Shown here: piece after piece, positions 42,801 to 52,260 of the stretch | How positions within the stretch are numbered: position 1 is the stretch's first letter | Layout of the letters: every line of letters begins with the position of its first letter | Assembly (NCBI RefSeq): GCF_002831625.1 | Contig: NZ_CP025116.1 | Location: 1,054,001-1,118,000 of the forward strand | DNA length: 64,000 bases | Direction: 5' to 3' | Source of the DNA: Nonlabens sp. MB-3u-79 | Lineage (GTDB): Bacteria; Bacteroidota; Bacteroidia; Flavobacteriales; Flavobacteriaceae | Notes under the pieces: model-generated | What the model saw: the letters and a program-made list of their open reading frames with translations, nothing else | What the model was told of the DNA's origin: nothing | Database searches by the model: none | Made by a program: the position numbers and the translations under genes

Positions 42801-44711
42801 ATGAAATTGGACGCAAAAATCCCTAAAGGAAAACTGGAAGATAAATGGAGTAATTATTTAATGACTTCTAGACTCATCAACCCAACAAATAAGAAAAAAC
42901 TCCATGTCATTGTCGTTGGTTCTGGATTATCTGGAGCCGGTGCGGCAGCTACTCTAGCAGAATTGGGTTATGAGGTAAAATGCTTTTGCTATCAAGATTC
43001 TGCCAGACGAGCACATTCTGTAGCCGCTCAAGGAGGAATCAATGCTTCAAAGAATTATCAGCACGATGGAGATAGTGTGTACCGCATGTTTTATGACACA
43101 CTTAAAGGCGGCGATTTTAGATCCAGAGAAGCAAACACTTATAGACTCGCTGAGCTTTCAGCCCCATTGATAGATCACTATGTGCAGCAAGGAGTCCCTT
43201 TTGCTCGAGAATACGGAGGCACTTTAGTTAATAGAAGTTTTGGAGGCGTACAAGTACAGCGCACTTTTTATGCAAGAGGGCAAACCGGCCAACAGCTGTT
43301 ACTGGCAGCTTACTCGCAATTGTACAAAATGATACGAGCTAAAAAAGTAGAAATGTTTCCTCGTAGTGAGATGTTGGATCTGGTGGTTATTGATGGAAAA
43401 GCAAAAGGTATTATCATACGGGACTTAGTCACTGGTGAATTAAAACGCTATGCAGCAGATGCTGTGGTACTGGCTACTGGTGGCTATTCTCGTGTTTTCA
43501 GATTGTCAACCCTAGCAATAGGCTGTAACGGAAGTGCTTTGTGGAAAGCGCATAAAAAAGGGGCTTATTTTGGTGCGCCTAGTTTTACACAGATACACCC
43601 TACTGCTTTGCCGCAGTCCAGTGATGCCCAATCTAAGCTTACCTTAATGTCGGAGTCTTTGAGAAATGATGGGCGTATTTGGGTTCCCAAAGTTAAAGGA
43701 AACACAACCGAAGCAAATGCTATTCCTGAGGAAGAGCGCGACTATTATTTAGAGCGTCGGTATCCAACTTTTGGAAATCTAGCTCCGCGAGATATCGCCT
43801 CGAGAGCCGCTAAAGAGCGTTTGGACGCCGGTTATGGCGTAGGACGCTTAAAGAATGCCGTCTACCTTGATTTTAAACACGCCATTGATAAACTCGGGTT
43901 GGAGACCATCAAAGATCGCTACGGGAATCTCTTTAAGATGTATAAAAAAATTACCGGCATCGATGCGTATACTACGCCAATGCTCATCTCGCCAGCAGCT
44001 CATTTTTCAATGGGCGGGCTCTGGGTAGATTATGAATTAATGACGACCATTCCAGGCTTGTATGCTATAGGAGAATGTAATTATTCTGATCATGGGGCTA
44101 ACCGTTTGGGGGCAAATTCATTGCTTCAAGCAAGTGTAGACGGTTACTTTATATTACCCAATACCATTAATAATTACCTAGCAGGAGAGATCAAAAAGGA
44201 GCAGCCTACTGTAAACGATCCCGCTTTCGCGAAAGCGGAACAACAAACTCAAGAACATATAGATCAACTACTAGCAGTTCAAGGAACTAAAACCGTGGAT
44301 CATTTTCATAGAGAACTAGGTCAAGTGATGTGGCAAGAATGTGCCATGAGTAGAAATCAAGATGGGCTTATAAAAGCCATTGCTCAAATCAAAAACATTA
44401 GAAAGGAGTTTTGGAAGGATGTCAAAGTTACGGGTCATGATAAAGAAATGAATACAGAGCTAGAAAAAGCCTTGCGCCTTGCTGATTTTATAGAGTTGGG
44501 AATATTAATGTGTACCGATGCATTGCAACGTGAAGAATCTTGTGGAGCACATTTTAGAGAAGAATATCAAACGGAAGAAGGAGAAGCAGTGCGTGTAGAT
44601 AAGGATTACAGTTATGTTTCTGCTTGGGAATACGATCAGGGCAACTTTAAATTACATAAAGAATCCCTAGAATTTGAATTTGTAACAGCTTCATTGAGAA
44701 GCTATAAGTAA
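42801..44711 (+). CDS. sdhA: Succinate dehydrogenase flavoprotein subunit
   Basis: 636 residues. The FAD-binding motif is [36 protein letters not shown] includes the His that covalently holds FAD. GALSFQ-type catalytic regions appear as [10 protein letters not shown] and [17 protein letters not shown] (catalytic Arg). The enzyme oxidises succinate to fumarate. A palindrome copy encodes PAFAKAEQ at the start of the C-terminal helical domain, at a position that is helical and variable in the family. It is followed by 137 bases without a signal before sdhB. Confidence 0.97.
   Translation: MKLDAKIPKGKLEDKWSNYLMTSRLINPTNKKKLHVIVVGSGLSGAGAAATLAELGYEVKCFCYQDSARRAHSVAAQGGINASKNYQHDGDSVYRMFYDTLKGGDFRSREANTYRLAELSAPLIDHYVQQGVPFAREYGGTLVNRSFGGVQVQRTFYARGQTGQQLLLAAYSQLYKMIRAKKVEMFPRSEMLDLVVIDGKAKGIIIRDLVTGELKRYAADAVVLATGGYSRVFRLSTLAIGCNGSALWKAHKKGAYFGAPSFTQIHPTALPQSSDAQSKLTLMSESLRNDGRIWVPKVKGNTTEANAIPEEERDYYLERRYPTFGNLAPRDIASRAAKERLDAGYGVGRLKNAVYLDFKHAIDKLGLETIKDRYGNLFKMYKKITGIDAYTTPMLISPAAHFSMGGLWVDYELMTTIPGLYAIGECNYSDHGANRLGANSLLQASVDGYFILPNTINNYLAGEIKKEQPTVNDPAFAKAEQQTQEHIDQLLAVQGTKTVDHFHRELGQVMWQECAMSRNQDGLIKAIAQIKNIRKEFWKDVKVTGHDKEMNTELEKALRLADFIELGILMCTDALQREESCGAHFREEYQTEEGEAVRVDKDYSYVSAWEYDQGNFKLHKESLEFEFVTASLRSYK
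44223..44236. repeat. Dispersed palindrome copy 11 (in sdhA)
   Basis: An exact core with CCGC...GCGG symmetry, read as PAFAKAEQ at the capping position of a helix in the C-terminal domain. Confidence 0.9.
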
Positions 44712-44848
44712 TAGGTTTTTTAGTCATAGCAGACAAGTTGTTAGCTTAAGGATGACACCAATTACTTAAAACAGTAAAAATAAATTTATAGTTGTAGCTT
44801 AAAGAGCTCTATTACACAGCTCATCAGTCAACCAATAACTAAGCAGTT

Positions 44849-45592
44849 ATGAAAGTAACATTCAAAATATGGAGGCAGGAAGGACCTCAAGATAAAGGCG
44901 CTATAAGAGACTATGTGGTGGATGGCCTCACGGAGGATATGTCTTTTTTGGAAGCTTTAGACCACCTTAATGAGTTGTTAGTCCTCCAAGATGAAAAGGT
45001 GATTGCGTTTGAATACGATTGTCGAGAAGGTATTTGTGGACAGTGCGGGGTGTTTATAAATGGACGTGCTCATGGACCTCATGATCATATGACGACTTGC
45101 CAATTGCATATGCGTAGTTTTAAAGATGGCGACAGCATTGTCGTAGAGCCCTGGCGAGCAGCTTCATTTCCAGTCATTAAAGACTTGATTGTTGACCGCT
45201 CTTCTTTGGATAGAATTATAGAACAAGGGGCATTTATTAGTTCCAAAACAGGAACAGCTCCAGAGGCAAACACGATCCTTATCTCTAAAGAAGTGTCAGA
45301 TAGAGCCATGGATGCCGCGGCTTGTATAGGTTGCGGTGCTTGTGTAGCCACTTGTAAAAACTCCTCTGCTGCTCTGTTTACATCAGCAAAAATCAATCAT
45401 TTAAACAGTTTACCACAAGGTAAGGTTGAAGAACATCAACGCGTCCAGCAAATGACCTATCAAATGGAAAAAGAAGGCTTTGGGAGTTGCACGTTTACAG
45501 GTGCTTGCGAGGTGGAATGTCCAGAAGGTATCTCCCTACTAAATATTGCCGAAATGAATGCAAGACTAATTAAATCTAAGGTATTGGGGTAA
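44849..45592 (+). CDS. sdhB: Succinate dehydrogenase iron-sulfur subunit
   Basis: 247 residues. The [2Fe-2S] ferredoxin part has CREGICGQCGVFING with a late Cys in TTCQLHM. CIGCGACVATC and CTFTGACEVECPEGI hold the [4Fe-4S] and [3Fe-4S] clusters. It carries electrons from the flavin to the haem subunit. Closed by a strong terminator 12 bases after the stop, so sdhCAB ends here. Confidence 0.97.
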   Translation: MKVTFKIWRQEGPQDKGAIRDYVVDGLTEDMSFLEALDHLNELLVLQDEKVIAFEYDCREGICGQCGVFINGRAHGPHDHMTTCQLHMRSFKDGDSIVVEPWRAASFPVIKDLIVDRSSLDRIIEQGAFISSKTGTAPEANTILISKEVSDRAMDAAACIGCGACVATCKNSSAALFTSAKINHLNSLPQGKVEEHQRVQQMTYQMEKEGFGSCTFTGACEVECPEGISLLNIAEMNARLIKSKVLG

Positions 45593-45603
45593 GGTGAGTC
45601 CTG

Positions 45604-45641
45604 ACCAGTAGGGTTTTTTAAAAAACCTACTGGTATTTTTT
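45604..45641 (+). terminator. Terminator of sdhCAB
   Basis: ACCAGTAGG paired with CCTACTGGT, with a TTTTTT/AAAAAA inner stem and one bulged G, then a T-run. Confidence 0.88.
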
Positions 45642-45689
45642 GAGGGTCAAAGATACTTTGCTCTAGTAAAACCACTACTTTTATGCCTT

Positions 45690-46475
45690 ATGAACAGCAA
45701 TCCAATAGGTTTTTTTGACTCTGGTGTGGGAGGAACAAGTGTATGGAAGGAAGTAATTGAATTATTGCCTCACGAAAACACCATCTACCTAGCCGACTCA
45801 AAATATGCGCCTTATGGTCGTAAATCTAAGGAGGAGATTATCAAGCTCTGTATTAAAAACACCGAGTTTTTATTAAGCCTAAACTGCAAACTTATCGCAG
45901 TTCCCTGCAATACAGCCACTACTAATGCTATTTCTTATTTGCGCGCTCATTACGACGTACCTTTTATAGGGATTGAGCCGGCTATAAAAACTGCAGCGCT
46001 TAAAAGCGACACTAAAAAAATAGGTATTCTGGCTACTAAAGGAACCCTGTCGAGCAAACTTTTTAATGATACCCAAAGAGAATTTACGCAACATGTCAAT
46101 ACTATTGAAATAGTAGGAACTGGAATCGTAGAGTTAATAGAAGCAGGTAAAAAAGACAGTGAAGAGATGCGAGATCTTTTGGTAAGTATTACGGAGCCGT
46201 TCATGATCTCTGGGATCGACTATTTGGTTTTAGGCTGCAGCCATTATCCTTATGTAAAAGAAATGCTTCAAGAACTTCTTCCTATACGAGTGCGCATCAT
46301 TGATTCTGGAGCCGCAGTGGCAAGACAGACGGTAAATATTTTAAAGTCAGAAAGCTTATTGAATCCAAGTGATAAAGCTGGAAAGCACTTGCTATATTCT
46401 AATCTACAAACAGAAACTCTAGATTATTTAACTAGAGAAATAGCAAATAGAGAGGTGTCGTTATTGGATTTTTAA
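45690..46475 (+). CDS. murI: Glutamate racemase
   Basis: 261 residues. Asp10 lies in FFDSGVGGTSV, Cys73 in AVPCNTATTNA and Cys183 in LGCSHYPYV, the two catalytic thiols. It supplies D-glutamate for peptidoglycan. A TACTTTTA box 6 bases before the ATG is a possible -7 element. No convincing terminator follows; the 212-base gap to the converging LytTR gene shows no gene or clear structure. Confidence 0.96.
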   Translation: MNSNPIGFFDSGVGGTSVWKEVIELLPHENTIYLADSKYAPYGRKSKEEIIKLCIKNTEFLLSLNCKLIAVPCNTATTNAISYLRAHYDVPFIGIEPAIKTAALKSDTKKIGILATKGTLSSKLFNDTQREFTQHVNTIEIVGTGIVELIEAGKKDSEEMRDLLVSITEPFMISGIDYLVLGCSHYPYVKEMLQELLPIRVRIIDSGAAVARQTVNILKSESLLNPSDKAGKHLLYSNLQTETLDYLTREIANREVSLLDF

Positions 46476-46687
46476 ACCTATTTCTAAAAGGTTTATAGAA
46501 GTCAACATGCCAAGCATTTGTATTGAAAGCTATGATTTCATAAAGGATCAAAAGCTCTTTTCCTTTTTTACTAGCATCCCACGAGTGTAGTTTGCAAAAG
46601 GAGAGGAATCCTAGGGCGCGCAAATTGGAACTTGCAGAAATTTAGCCGAAAAGATGAAGCTGTTTGATCCAAAGAAAGCATTTTTTT

Positions 46688-47422
46688 CTAACTAAAATAC
46701 CGGAACAAACCCAGCTTTTTACTCGGACTTACAGGAAGTTCTACTGTTCCTAGTATCACACTACCACCTTTGCCTTTTTTATAAGCGGTAACATGAGAAA
46801 CATTGATGAGGTGGGATTTATGAATACGAGCAAAACCTTTATCAGACAGCATGTCGTCAAAGTGTTTTAAGGTTTTAGAAACCAGTTTTTTGTCATTTTC
46901 CAGATAGATATGCGTGTAATTGTCGTCTGCACTGCAATAGATGATGTCTTTTATAGGCAGTACTTCAAAACCTTCTTGGGTAGGAATAGTGATTTTATCA
47001 GTGAGCTGTGAACTGTTTTGTTCTTTGATGCTGAGGTCCACATTTACTTCGTTTTCACGTTCTTTGATGGCCCTAACTATTTCTGTTGCTTTGATCAGTT
47101 CATCGATATCAAGAGGCTTGGTCAGGTAATAAGCCGCTTGCTGATTCAGCGCATCTTTTGCATATTGATCGTAGGCCGTTACAAAAACAGTTTCAAAAGT
47201 GCGGTTGGGTAATTTATCTAGTAAATCAAAGGCAGTTCCATAAGGCATTTCTACATCTAGAAACACCAAATCTACCTCTGTTTTTTGAAGCAATTCAAAA
47301 GCCTCTTCTACATTAGTTGCTTCGTGAAGTACTTCCACTTGCATACAGTATTTTGATATATAGTTCTTTAAGATCTCTCTCGAGATCTGCTCGTCTTCTA
47401 CTATGATGGCGGTTAGTTTCAT
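46688..47422 (-). CDS. LytTR-family response regulator
   Basis: 244 residues. Receiver domain: acidic pocket VEDE (about 9-11), phosphate-accepting Asp56 in LVFLDVEMP, Thr82 in FVTAYD and Lys102 in YLTKPLD. The LytTR DNA-binding domain (about 140-244) has IIYCSADDNYTHIYL and ARIHKSHLINVSHV. It binds DNA when phosphorylated, most likely by the LytS-type sensor kinase encoded 0.7 kb upstream on the same strand. It starts 4 bases after the secreted unknown gene, so the three form an operon. Confidence 0.93.
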   Translation of the reverse strand: MKLTAIIVEDEQISREILKNYISKYCMQVEVLHEATNVEEAFELLQKTEVDLVFLDVEMPYGTAFDLLDKLPNRTFETVFVTAYDQYAKDALNQQAAYYLTKPLDIDELIKATEIVRAIKERENEVNVDLSIKEQNSSQLTDKITIPTQEGFEVLPIKDIIYCSADDNYTHIYLENDKKLVSKTLKHFDDMLSDKGFARIHKSHLINVSHVTAYKKGKGGSVILGTVELPVSPSKKLGLFRYFS

Positions 47423-47426
47423 GGCT

Positions 47427-48047
47427 TTATTCTTTTTTCCAAATGTTGAACTCGCTCCTAACGATATCTAATATTTCACACATAAATTGCAACTCATCTA
47501 CTTCTGGGTATTTTTCTAAATAGTAATCTGGATTAGCATAACTAAAAGAATTAGTCTTGTTGTAAGCCCTAATTTCAATGTAGAAAGATTCTCCATCTAC
47601 TGCATAGAAATGTGAGCTTGAAGTATAATATTCTTTATAAGACTTTCCTCTTTTATCAATTCCTTCATCAATCTCGATATCATTCCTTTTCTCTAATTTC
47701 CAGCCTATTTTACTCATGGTTGGTAAATCAAGAGCATAACTTCTTAGAAAATTTTGGAACACAAAATCAGAATCGCTTTTTGGTTTTATTTCCTTTTTAA
47801 TAATTTGAGGTTCCACAGCATTAAAATGTTCAAAAAATTCAGAATTCCATTTTTTGGAATTATCCTGAAACATTCTGAGCATAGAAGAATAATTCGTGAT
47901 TCCACCGCCTTGATAAATACGAATTTCAGTATCATAAGAAAGGGAATCAGGTAATTTTAAACCTGAATTGATTTCAGAAATATTTTGTGCCTTCAATCCA
48001 ATAGAGAATAATAGAAGTATTAAAAAGTATACAATTTTCATAATCAA
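47427..48047 (-). CDS. Secreted protein of unknown function in a two-component operon
   Basis: 206 residues with a signal peptide (MIMKIVYFLILLLFSIGLKAQ). The mature part is hydrophilic and mixed alpha/beta, with SYDTEIRIYQGGGITNYSSM near the start and DGESFYIEIRAYNKTN later. No known motif is found. It lies between the sensor kinase (62 bases downstream of its stop) and the response regulator (4 bases upstream of its start), so it may be an accessory or ligand-sensing protein of that system. This is inferred from position only. Start could also be the internal ATG at 48041. Confidence 0.75.
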   Translation of the reverse strand: MIMKIVYFLILLLFSIGLKAQNISEINSGLKLPDSLSYDTEIRIYQGGGITNYSSMLRMFQDNSKKWNSEFFEHFNAVEPQIIKKEIKPKSDSDFVFQNFLRSYALDLPTMSKIGWKLEKRNDIEIDEGIDKRGKSYKEYYTSSSHFYAVDGESFYIEIRAYNKTNSFSYANPDYYLEKYPEVDELQFMCEILDIVRSEFNIWKKE

Positions 48048-48078
48048 AGCTTGTAAGTAATCTGATGAAATTCAATTT

Positions 48079-48113
48079 TCCTCATTCCTCATTCCTCATT
48101 CCTCATTCCTCAT
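48079..48113. repeat. 7-bp tandem array, 5 units
   Basis: Five perfect TCCTCAT units. The last one covers the stop codon (TGA on the minus strand) of the sensor kinase ending at 48110; the rest lie between it and the unknown secreted gene. Confidence 0.95.
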
Positions 48114-50422
48114 CCCCTAATCCTCACAACAACCTCAGTTCCTACATCTGGAATTAATCCAGCATTTTTTACTTCCATATCGATCTTACAATCATGCAAC
48201 TCGTTTAATAGCGCCACACGGTTTTTGATATTGCCCAACCCTTTAGAATCTCGTTTCTTTTGATGCTCTGTTTTTATGGCCTTGGATTTTTCTCGACCGA
48301 TTCCATTATCGGTTATGGTGACTGTAATTCCTTGTTCCGCTTTCGCGAAAGCAACATTTAAAAAACCTTTTTCTTTTTTATAACGCAATCCATGCCAAAC
48401 CGCATTTTCTATGATAGGTTGCAGCAACATAGGCGGCACTTGTATTTTAGTATCTTTTAAAGAAGGGTCGACATCTAAAGTAAAGTCAAATTTATCTTTA
48501 AAACGTTCGTGCTCCAGCTTTAAATACAAGCCCAAAAGATCTATTTCCTTTTCTAGCGGTATAAAGTCCAGCTCGCTATTTTCTAAAACGCTACGCATCA
48601 ATTTAGAAAAATCTGCCAGGTATTTGTTGGCCGCACGTTCGTCATTTTGTGCGATATAGTTATTTACAGAATTGAGCGCATTAAAAATAAAATGCGGATT
48701 CATCTGACTGCGCAATGATTTTAAAGCGAGTAAATGGTTGTTGATTTTTTGCTGCTTGTTGTTGCGGTACATAAAATACGCCAGCGTGAGCAACAAAAGA
48801 CTCAAGGCAACAAGCGAATAAATGATCCAGCGTTGTCGCTGGTTCATTTCCTGTGTAAGCTTGCGCTCGGTATTGATCAAGGCAATTTTATTCTCGGTAA
48901 GCTCGCGATCTTTTTCTAAAGTAAGGATCCTGGTCTGTTTAGAAACCAGTTCTTTGGTTTTTCTAGAGCTTTCTTCTAATTCATTTTCTTTCTCTAGGTA
49001 CAAGGCATCAACCGTGTTGATATACAATTCATTATAAGCCAGTGCTGTTTTAGTATTTCCCGCTTTTTTATTGAGTTCATACAGACTTTTTGCAGCGTCC
49101 TTTTTTACTTCTAAGTCGTTATTTTCTGTTGCTTCGTCCAGACTGGATTCATAATAGGTGATCGCCTCTTTAATCTTGTTTTGGGACTTTAAAGCTTCGG
49201 CAATGTTGAGTTGTTCTTTTTGTTTGGACAAGCGATTTATTCCATTTGAGGTGGAAGGCTCATAAGAATTTCCTGTAACTCTTTCTTCTATCTCATCCTC
49301 AGCTATCGCCACCTCGTTTAAAAAACCCTCTTTATTGGCAATTTTTTGTGGAGCTTTAGCTTCGTCGCTTTTAATATCATCCAGGATTTCAATATTATTC
49401 TTACGCAAGGCAATTTCCTTGTCAAACTGAGAGTTGCTTCGGTAAAAGTCGGCTGTTTGTGATTGGGCAACAACATTAGCCGTACGGCCTTCTTTTTTAG
49501 ATTCTTGAATAGCTCTATTGTAATAGGCCTCTGCTTTATCCACCTGACCTATTTCATTTAATAGCGCAGCGATTTTTGAATTGATGGAAGTCACTTGTAT
49601 GTTTAAACTGGCGTTTTGAGCAAGTTGCAGCGCCTGTTTATAGATTTGCAATGCCTTGTCGCTATCGTTTGTTTTAGCGTAAGCAGCAGCGAGACCCGTC
49701 AGTCTTTTTATTTCTAAAGTATTAGAACCTCCCGTGCTTTGCTTCTTTTTTGATCTACTAGTATTGGAAACATCTGCAGCTAAATAAGCGGCAATGGCTT
49801 CTTGGTAATTACCATTGAGACGCAGCATGTCTGCTTTTTTTATGACAAGAGAAAGGCTGCTGTTGAGCTCCTCTGCCTGTGTATAATTAGCAATAGCTAG
49901 ATCGTATTGTTTATTAAAGCTATAAAGGTCGCCTAGTTTTTCATAAGCCGCACTTTCTTGGGTTTTGGTAAGTGATTTAGGGTTGTTAGATAAAGCAGCA
50001 ATAAGGAAATCGGCTGATTTTTGTGCGTCTTTTTTCAGAAAGATTTGTGCGCTATCCATGGCCACTTGATAAGGAATAGGGCTGCGCTTTTTTTGATCTT
50101 GCTCATCACTTTGCACGCGTATTTCTATATCGTCATTACTTCTGATACGGTAATAAACGGTCTCAAAATTAAGACCTCTGATAACAATTTCTTCGCCCAT
50201 ATTTGCTGGTAAACTAAATTTACCGAGAGCATCTGTAGTTGCATAACGGCCCATTTTCCCTTCTATATTCACTCCAGAAATAGGCGCTCCGCTTTCACTC
50301 AATACACGTCCCTGCAGTACCATATTGGTCTCTGCAGTTCGCGGCGTTGCGAACTCCTTGTTTTGTGCCACTGCTATTTGAAAAGTAAAAAGCAGGAATA
50401 ATAAAGTGATTGTGTGTTTCAT
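48110..50422 (-). CDS. TPR-containing LytS-type sensor histidine kinase
   Basis: 770 residues. A signal peptide (1-20) is followed by a carboxypeptidase regulatory-like domain (about 33-95, GRVLSESGAPISGVNIEG). Tetratricopeptide repeats run from about 120 to 480 (YEKLGDLYSFNKQYDLAIANY and similar). A membrane helix lies near 530-552 (IIYSLVALSLLLLTLAYFMY). The kinase domain has MNPHFIFNALNSV with the phospho-accepting His, LQPIIENAVWHG (N box) and TDNGIG (G box). It should sense a periplasmic signal and phosphorylate the LytTR regulator. A palindrome copy encodes VAFAKAEQ in the loop before the G box strand. Confidence 0.93.
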   Translation of the reverse strand: MKHTITLLFLLFTFQIAVAQNKEFATPRTAETNMVLQGRVLSESGAPISGVNIEGKMGRYATTDALGKFSLPANMGEEIVIRGLNFETVYYRIRSNDDIEIRVQSDEQDQKKRSPIPYQVAMDSAQIFLKKDAQKSADFLIAALSNNPKSLTKTQESAAYEKLGDLYSFNKQYDLAIANYTQAEELNSSLSLVIKKADMLRLNGNYQEAIAAYLAADVSNTSRSKKKQSTGGSNTLEIKRLTGLAAAYAKTNDSDKALQIYKQALQLAQNASLNIQVTSINSKIAALLNEIGQVDKAEAYYNRAIQESKKEGRTANVVAQSQTADFYRSNSQFDKEIALRKNNIEILDDIKSDEAKAPQKIANKEGFLNEVAIAEDEIEERVTGNSYEPSTSNGINRLSKQKEQLNIAEALKSQNKIKEAITYYESSLDEATENNDLEVKKDAAKSLYELNKKAGNTKTALAYNELYINTVDALYLEKENELEESSRKTKELVSKQTRILTLEKDRELTENKIALINTERKLTQEMNQRQRWIIYSLVALSLLLLTLAYFMYRNNKQQKINNHLLALKSLRSQMNPHFIFNALNSVNNYIAQNDERAANKYLADFSKLMRSVLENSELDFIPLEKEIDLLGLYLKLEHERFKDKFDFTLDVDPSLKDTKIQVPPMLLQPIIENAVWHGLRYKKEKGFLNVAFAKAEQGITVTITDNGIGREKSKAIKTEHQKKRDSKGLGNIKNRVALLNELHDCKIDMEVKNAGLIPDVGTEVVVRIRG
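48339..48352. repeat. Dispersed palindrome copy 12 (in the sensor kinase)
   Basis: An exact core read as VAFAKAEQ in the turn between two strands of the ATP-binding domain. Confidence 0.9.
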
Positions 50423-50503
50423 CAGGCTGTAAACTTAGTCATAAAAAAATATATGATTCCTTTCAAAACCCTTCTTTAGGTCGGTATAGACGGTGTTTTG
50501 CAC

Positions 50504-50517
50504 GCTTTCGCGAAAGC
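50504..50517. repeat. Dispersed palindrome copy 13 (intergenic)
   Basis: An exact core in the gap between the divergent kinase and SIMPL-like genes, with CGC...GCG symmetry. Confidence 0.9.
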
Positions 50518-50622
50518 GGACTCATCAAGAACAACTCTACACTCATTCAAAGGCTATTTTCACTCATTGGGCCTATGTAAAGGTTTTTTATACCAATAGA
50601 TTTGATTCAAAATCAACAGAAA

Positions 50623-51654
50623 ATGAAAACGATCATCACCTCTATTCTCTTGTTTGCCGTACTTGTTACGAATGCACAACACATGGGGAATTTTAACAAC
50701 ATGGCAGAAGACATGAGTATTTCTAGAGCAAATATTGTAACGAGTATGGTCAATGGCGCTGCTTATGGAAATCCGTATGCTCCACAATATGTAGCTCCTC
50801 AACCTAGTAATATGCTCCATATCAATTTGAGATCGCTATACAATGTAGAAGCTACCGATTATACGGCTGTATTTAATATCGTTCAAGTAGGTAAAACTGC
50901 CGAAGAAACCACCCAATTGATGAACGATAAAATCGATCTGATTAAAGAAGAGTTGCGTGCCCAAGGTTTTCAGGGACAGTTTGCCCTGGACATGATTTCT
51001 TTTGTTCCTCAATACGAGATTGAAGTCACTAAAAAGCTGTTTTCCAAAACCTATACAGAAGTGCCTGTAGGATTTGAATTGCAACAAAACTTATTGATCA
51101 GTTATAGAAAAGACAGCGAATTTCAAAAGATCCTTACCGCCTGTGGAAAAGCGGAAGTGTACAATCTGGTAAAAGTAGATTACTATGTAAAAAACCTAGA
51201 AGAGGTCTATGAAGATCTTCAAAATAAGCTACTCGCTGAGGTGGCTAAAAAGAAATTATACTACAAAGAATTAGGATTTGATATGAGCGATTACAACGTC
51301 ATGATGGCCGATAAGAAATATTACCACACGCCTAAAGATTTTTATAAAAGTTACCTGGCTGCCGAAAATGTAAGTATGGAGGCCCTTAAAAATCAAAAAA
51401 GTGTGACTACCGTAAGAAAACCTACTTCTTATTATTACGACCCTATTCCGTATAACGGGTATGACGTAGTTGTAAATGCATCGATTACGAAGCCGGTTAT
51501 CCAATTAGGGATGGATTTGAGTTTGCAATACACCCTCAAACCAGTGGAGAAAAAACCAGAGCCAAAACCAGAGCCTGTAAAAATACCCAATCCTAAAGTC
51601 TATGTAGTAAGTCCGAGTGGACCTATTGATATTAAAGAAATACCTAATAATTAA
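50623..51654 (+). CDS. Secreted SIMPL-like protein
   Basis: 343 residues from ATG 50623 (an in-frame upstream TTG at 50602 would remove the signal peptide from the N-terminus). Signal peptide MKTIITSILLFAVLVTNAQ. The mature region has a strand-turn ductile pattern VEATDYTAVFNIVQVGKTAEE ... DLIKEELRAQGF and QNLLISYRKDSEF that resembles SIMPL/DUF541 proteins, but the match is partial. The C-terminus is a proline/lysine-rich tail (KPEPKPEPVKIPNPK) before the stop. Role unknown; a periplasmic or surface protein is likely. It is transcribed divergently from the kinase. Confidence 0.6.
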   Translation: MKTIITSILLFAVLVTNAQHMGNFNNMAEDMSISRANIVTSMVNGAAYGNPYAPQYVAPQPSNMLHINLRSLYNVEATDYTAVFNIVQVGKTAEETTQLMNDKIDLIKEELRAQGFQGQFALDMISFVPQYEIEVTKKLFSKTYTEVPVGFELQQNLLISYRKDSEFQKILTACGKAEVYNLVKVDYYVKNLEEVYEDLQNKLLAEVAKKKLYYKELGFDMSDYNVMMADKKYYHTPKDFYKSYLAAENVSMEALKNQKSVTTVRKPTSYYYDPIPYNGYDVVVNASITKPVIQLGMDLSLQYTLKPVEKKPEPKPEPVKIPNPKVYVVSPSGPIDIKEIPNN

Positions 51655-52260
51655 TGGAAGCAAAAATAAAATCAAAATCAAAATCAAAACCAAAACCAAA
51701 ACCAAAACAAAAGACAAAATCAAAAGCTTTTTCTAGTCCTGAAGGGTAGGTTTTAAAAGGGAGGTAAAACTGAAGATCTATTGTTTCCGCACCCTTTAGG
51801 GATGGGGAACGGAAACAAAAAATCAAATCAAAAATCAAAACCATTCCCTAGCCCTGAAGGGTAGGTTTTTAAAAGGGAGGTACAACTGAAGATATTTTGT
51901 TTCCGCATTCTTTAGGGATGGAAATCAAAAATCAAAAACAAAAGACAAAATCAAAAGCTTTTTCTAGTCCTGAAGGGTTGGTTTTAAAAGGGAGGTAAAA
52001 CTGAAGATATTTTGTTTCTGCACCCTTTAGGGTTGGGGAACGGAAATAAAAAATCAAAATCAAAATCAAAACCATTCCCTGGCCCTGAAGGGTAGGTTTT
52101 TTAAAAGGGAGGTAAAACTGAAGATATTTTGTTTCCGCACCCTTTAGGGATGGGGAACGGACACAAAAAATCAAAATCAAAACCAAAATCAAAATCAAAA
52201 ACCCTTTCCCTAGCCCTAAAGGGTAGGTTTTTAAAAGGAAACAAAAACTAAAATTTAAAC
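51655..52260. repeat. Tandem array of a ~115-bp element plus AAAATC-type spacers
   Basis: The motif (A/C)CCTGAAGGGTAGGTTTT..AAAGGGAGGTAAAACTGAAGAT, then CGCACCCTTTAGGGATGG, recurs with starts of GAAGGG near 51741, 51856, 51972 and 52087 (steps 115, 116, 115) and a partial fifth near 52218. Short hairpins CCCTGAAGGG and CCCTTTAGGG occur in each unit. Between units are purine-rich AAAATC/AAAACC hexanucleotides. It fills the whole gap before the von Willebrand gene. Frames seen across it come from the repeat itself. Confidence 0.85.

Noticed and set aside
46432-46623. 63-residue minus-strand frame at the end of murI
   Set aside because: Overlaps the murI coding end on the opposite strand with no start signal or recognisable domain.
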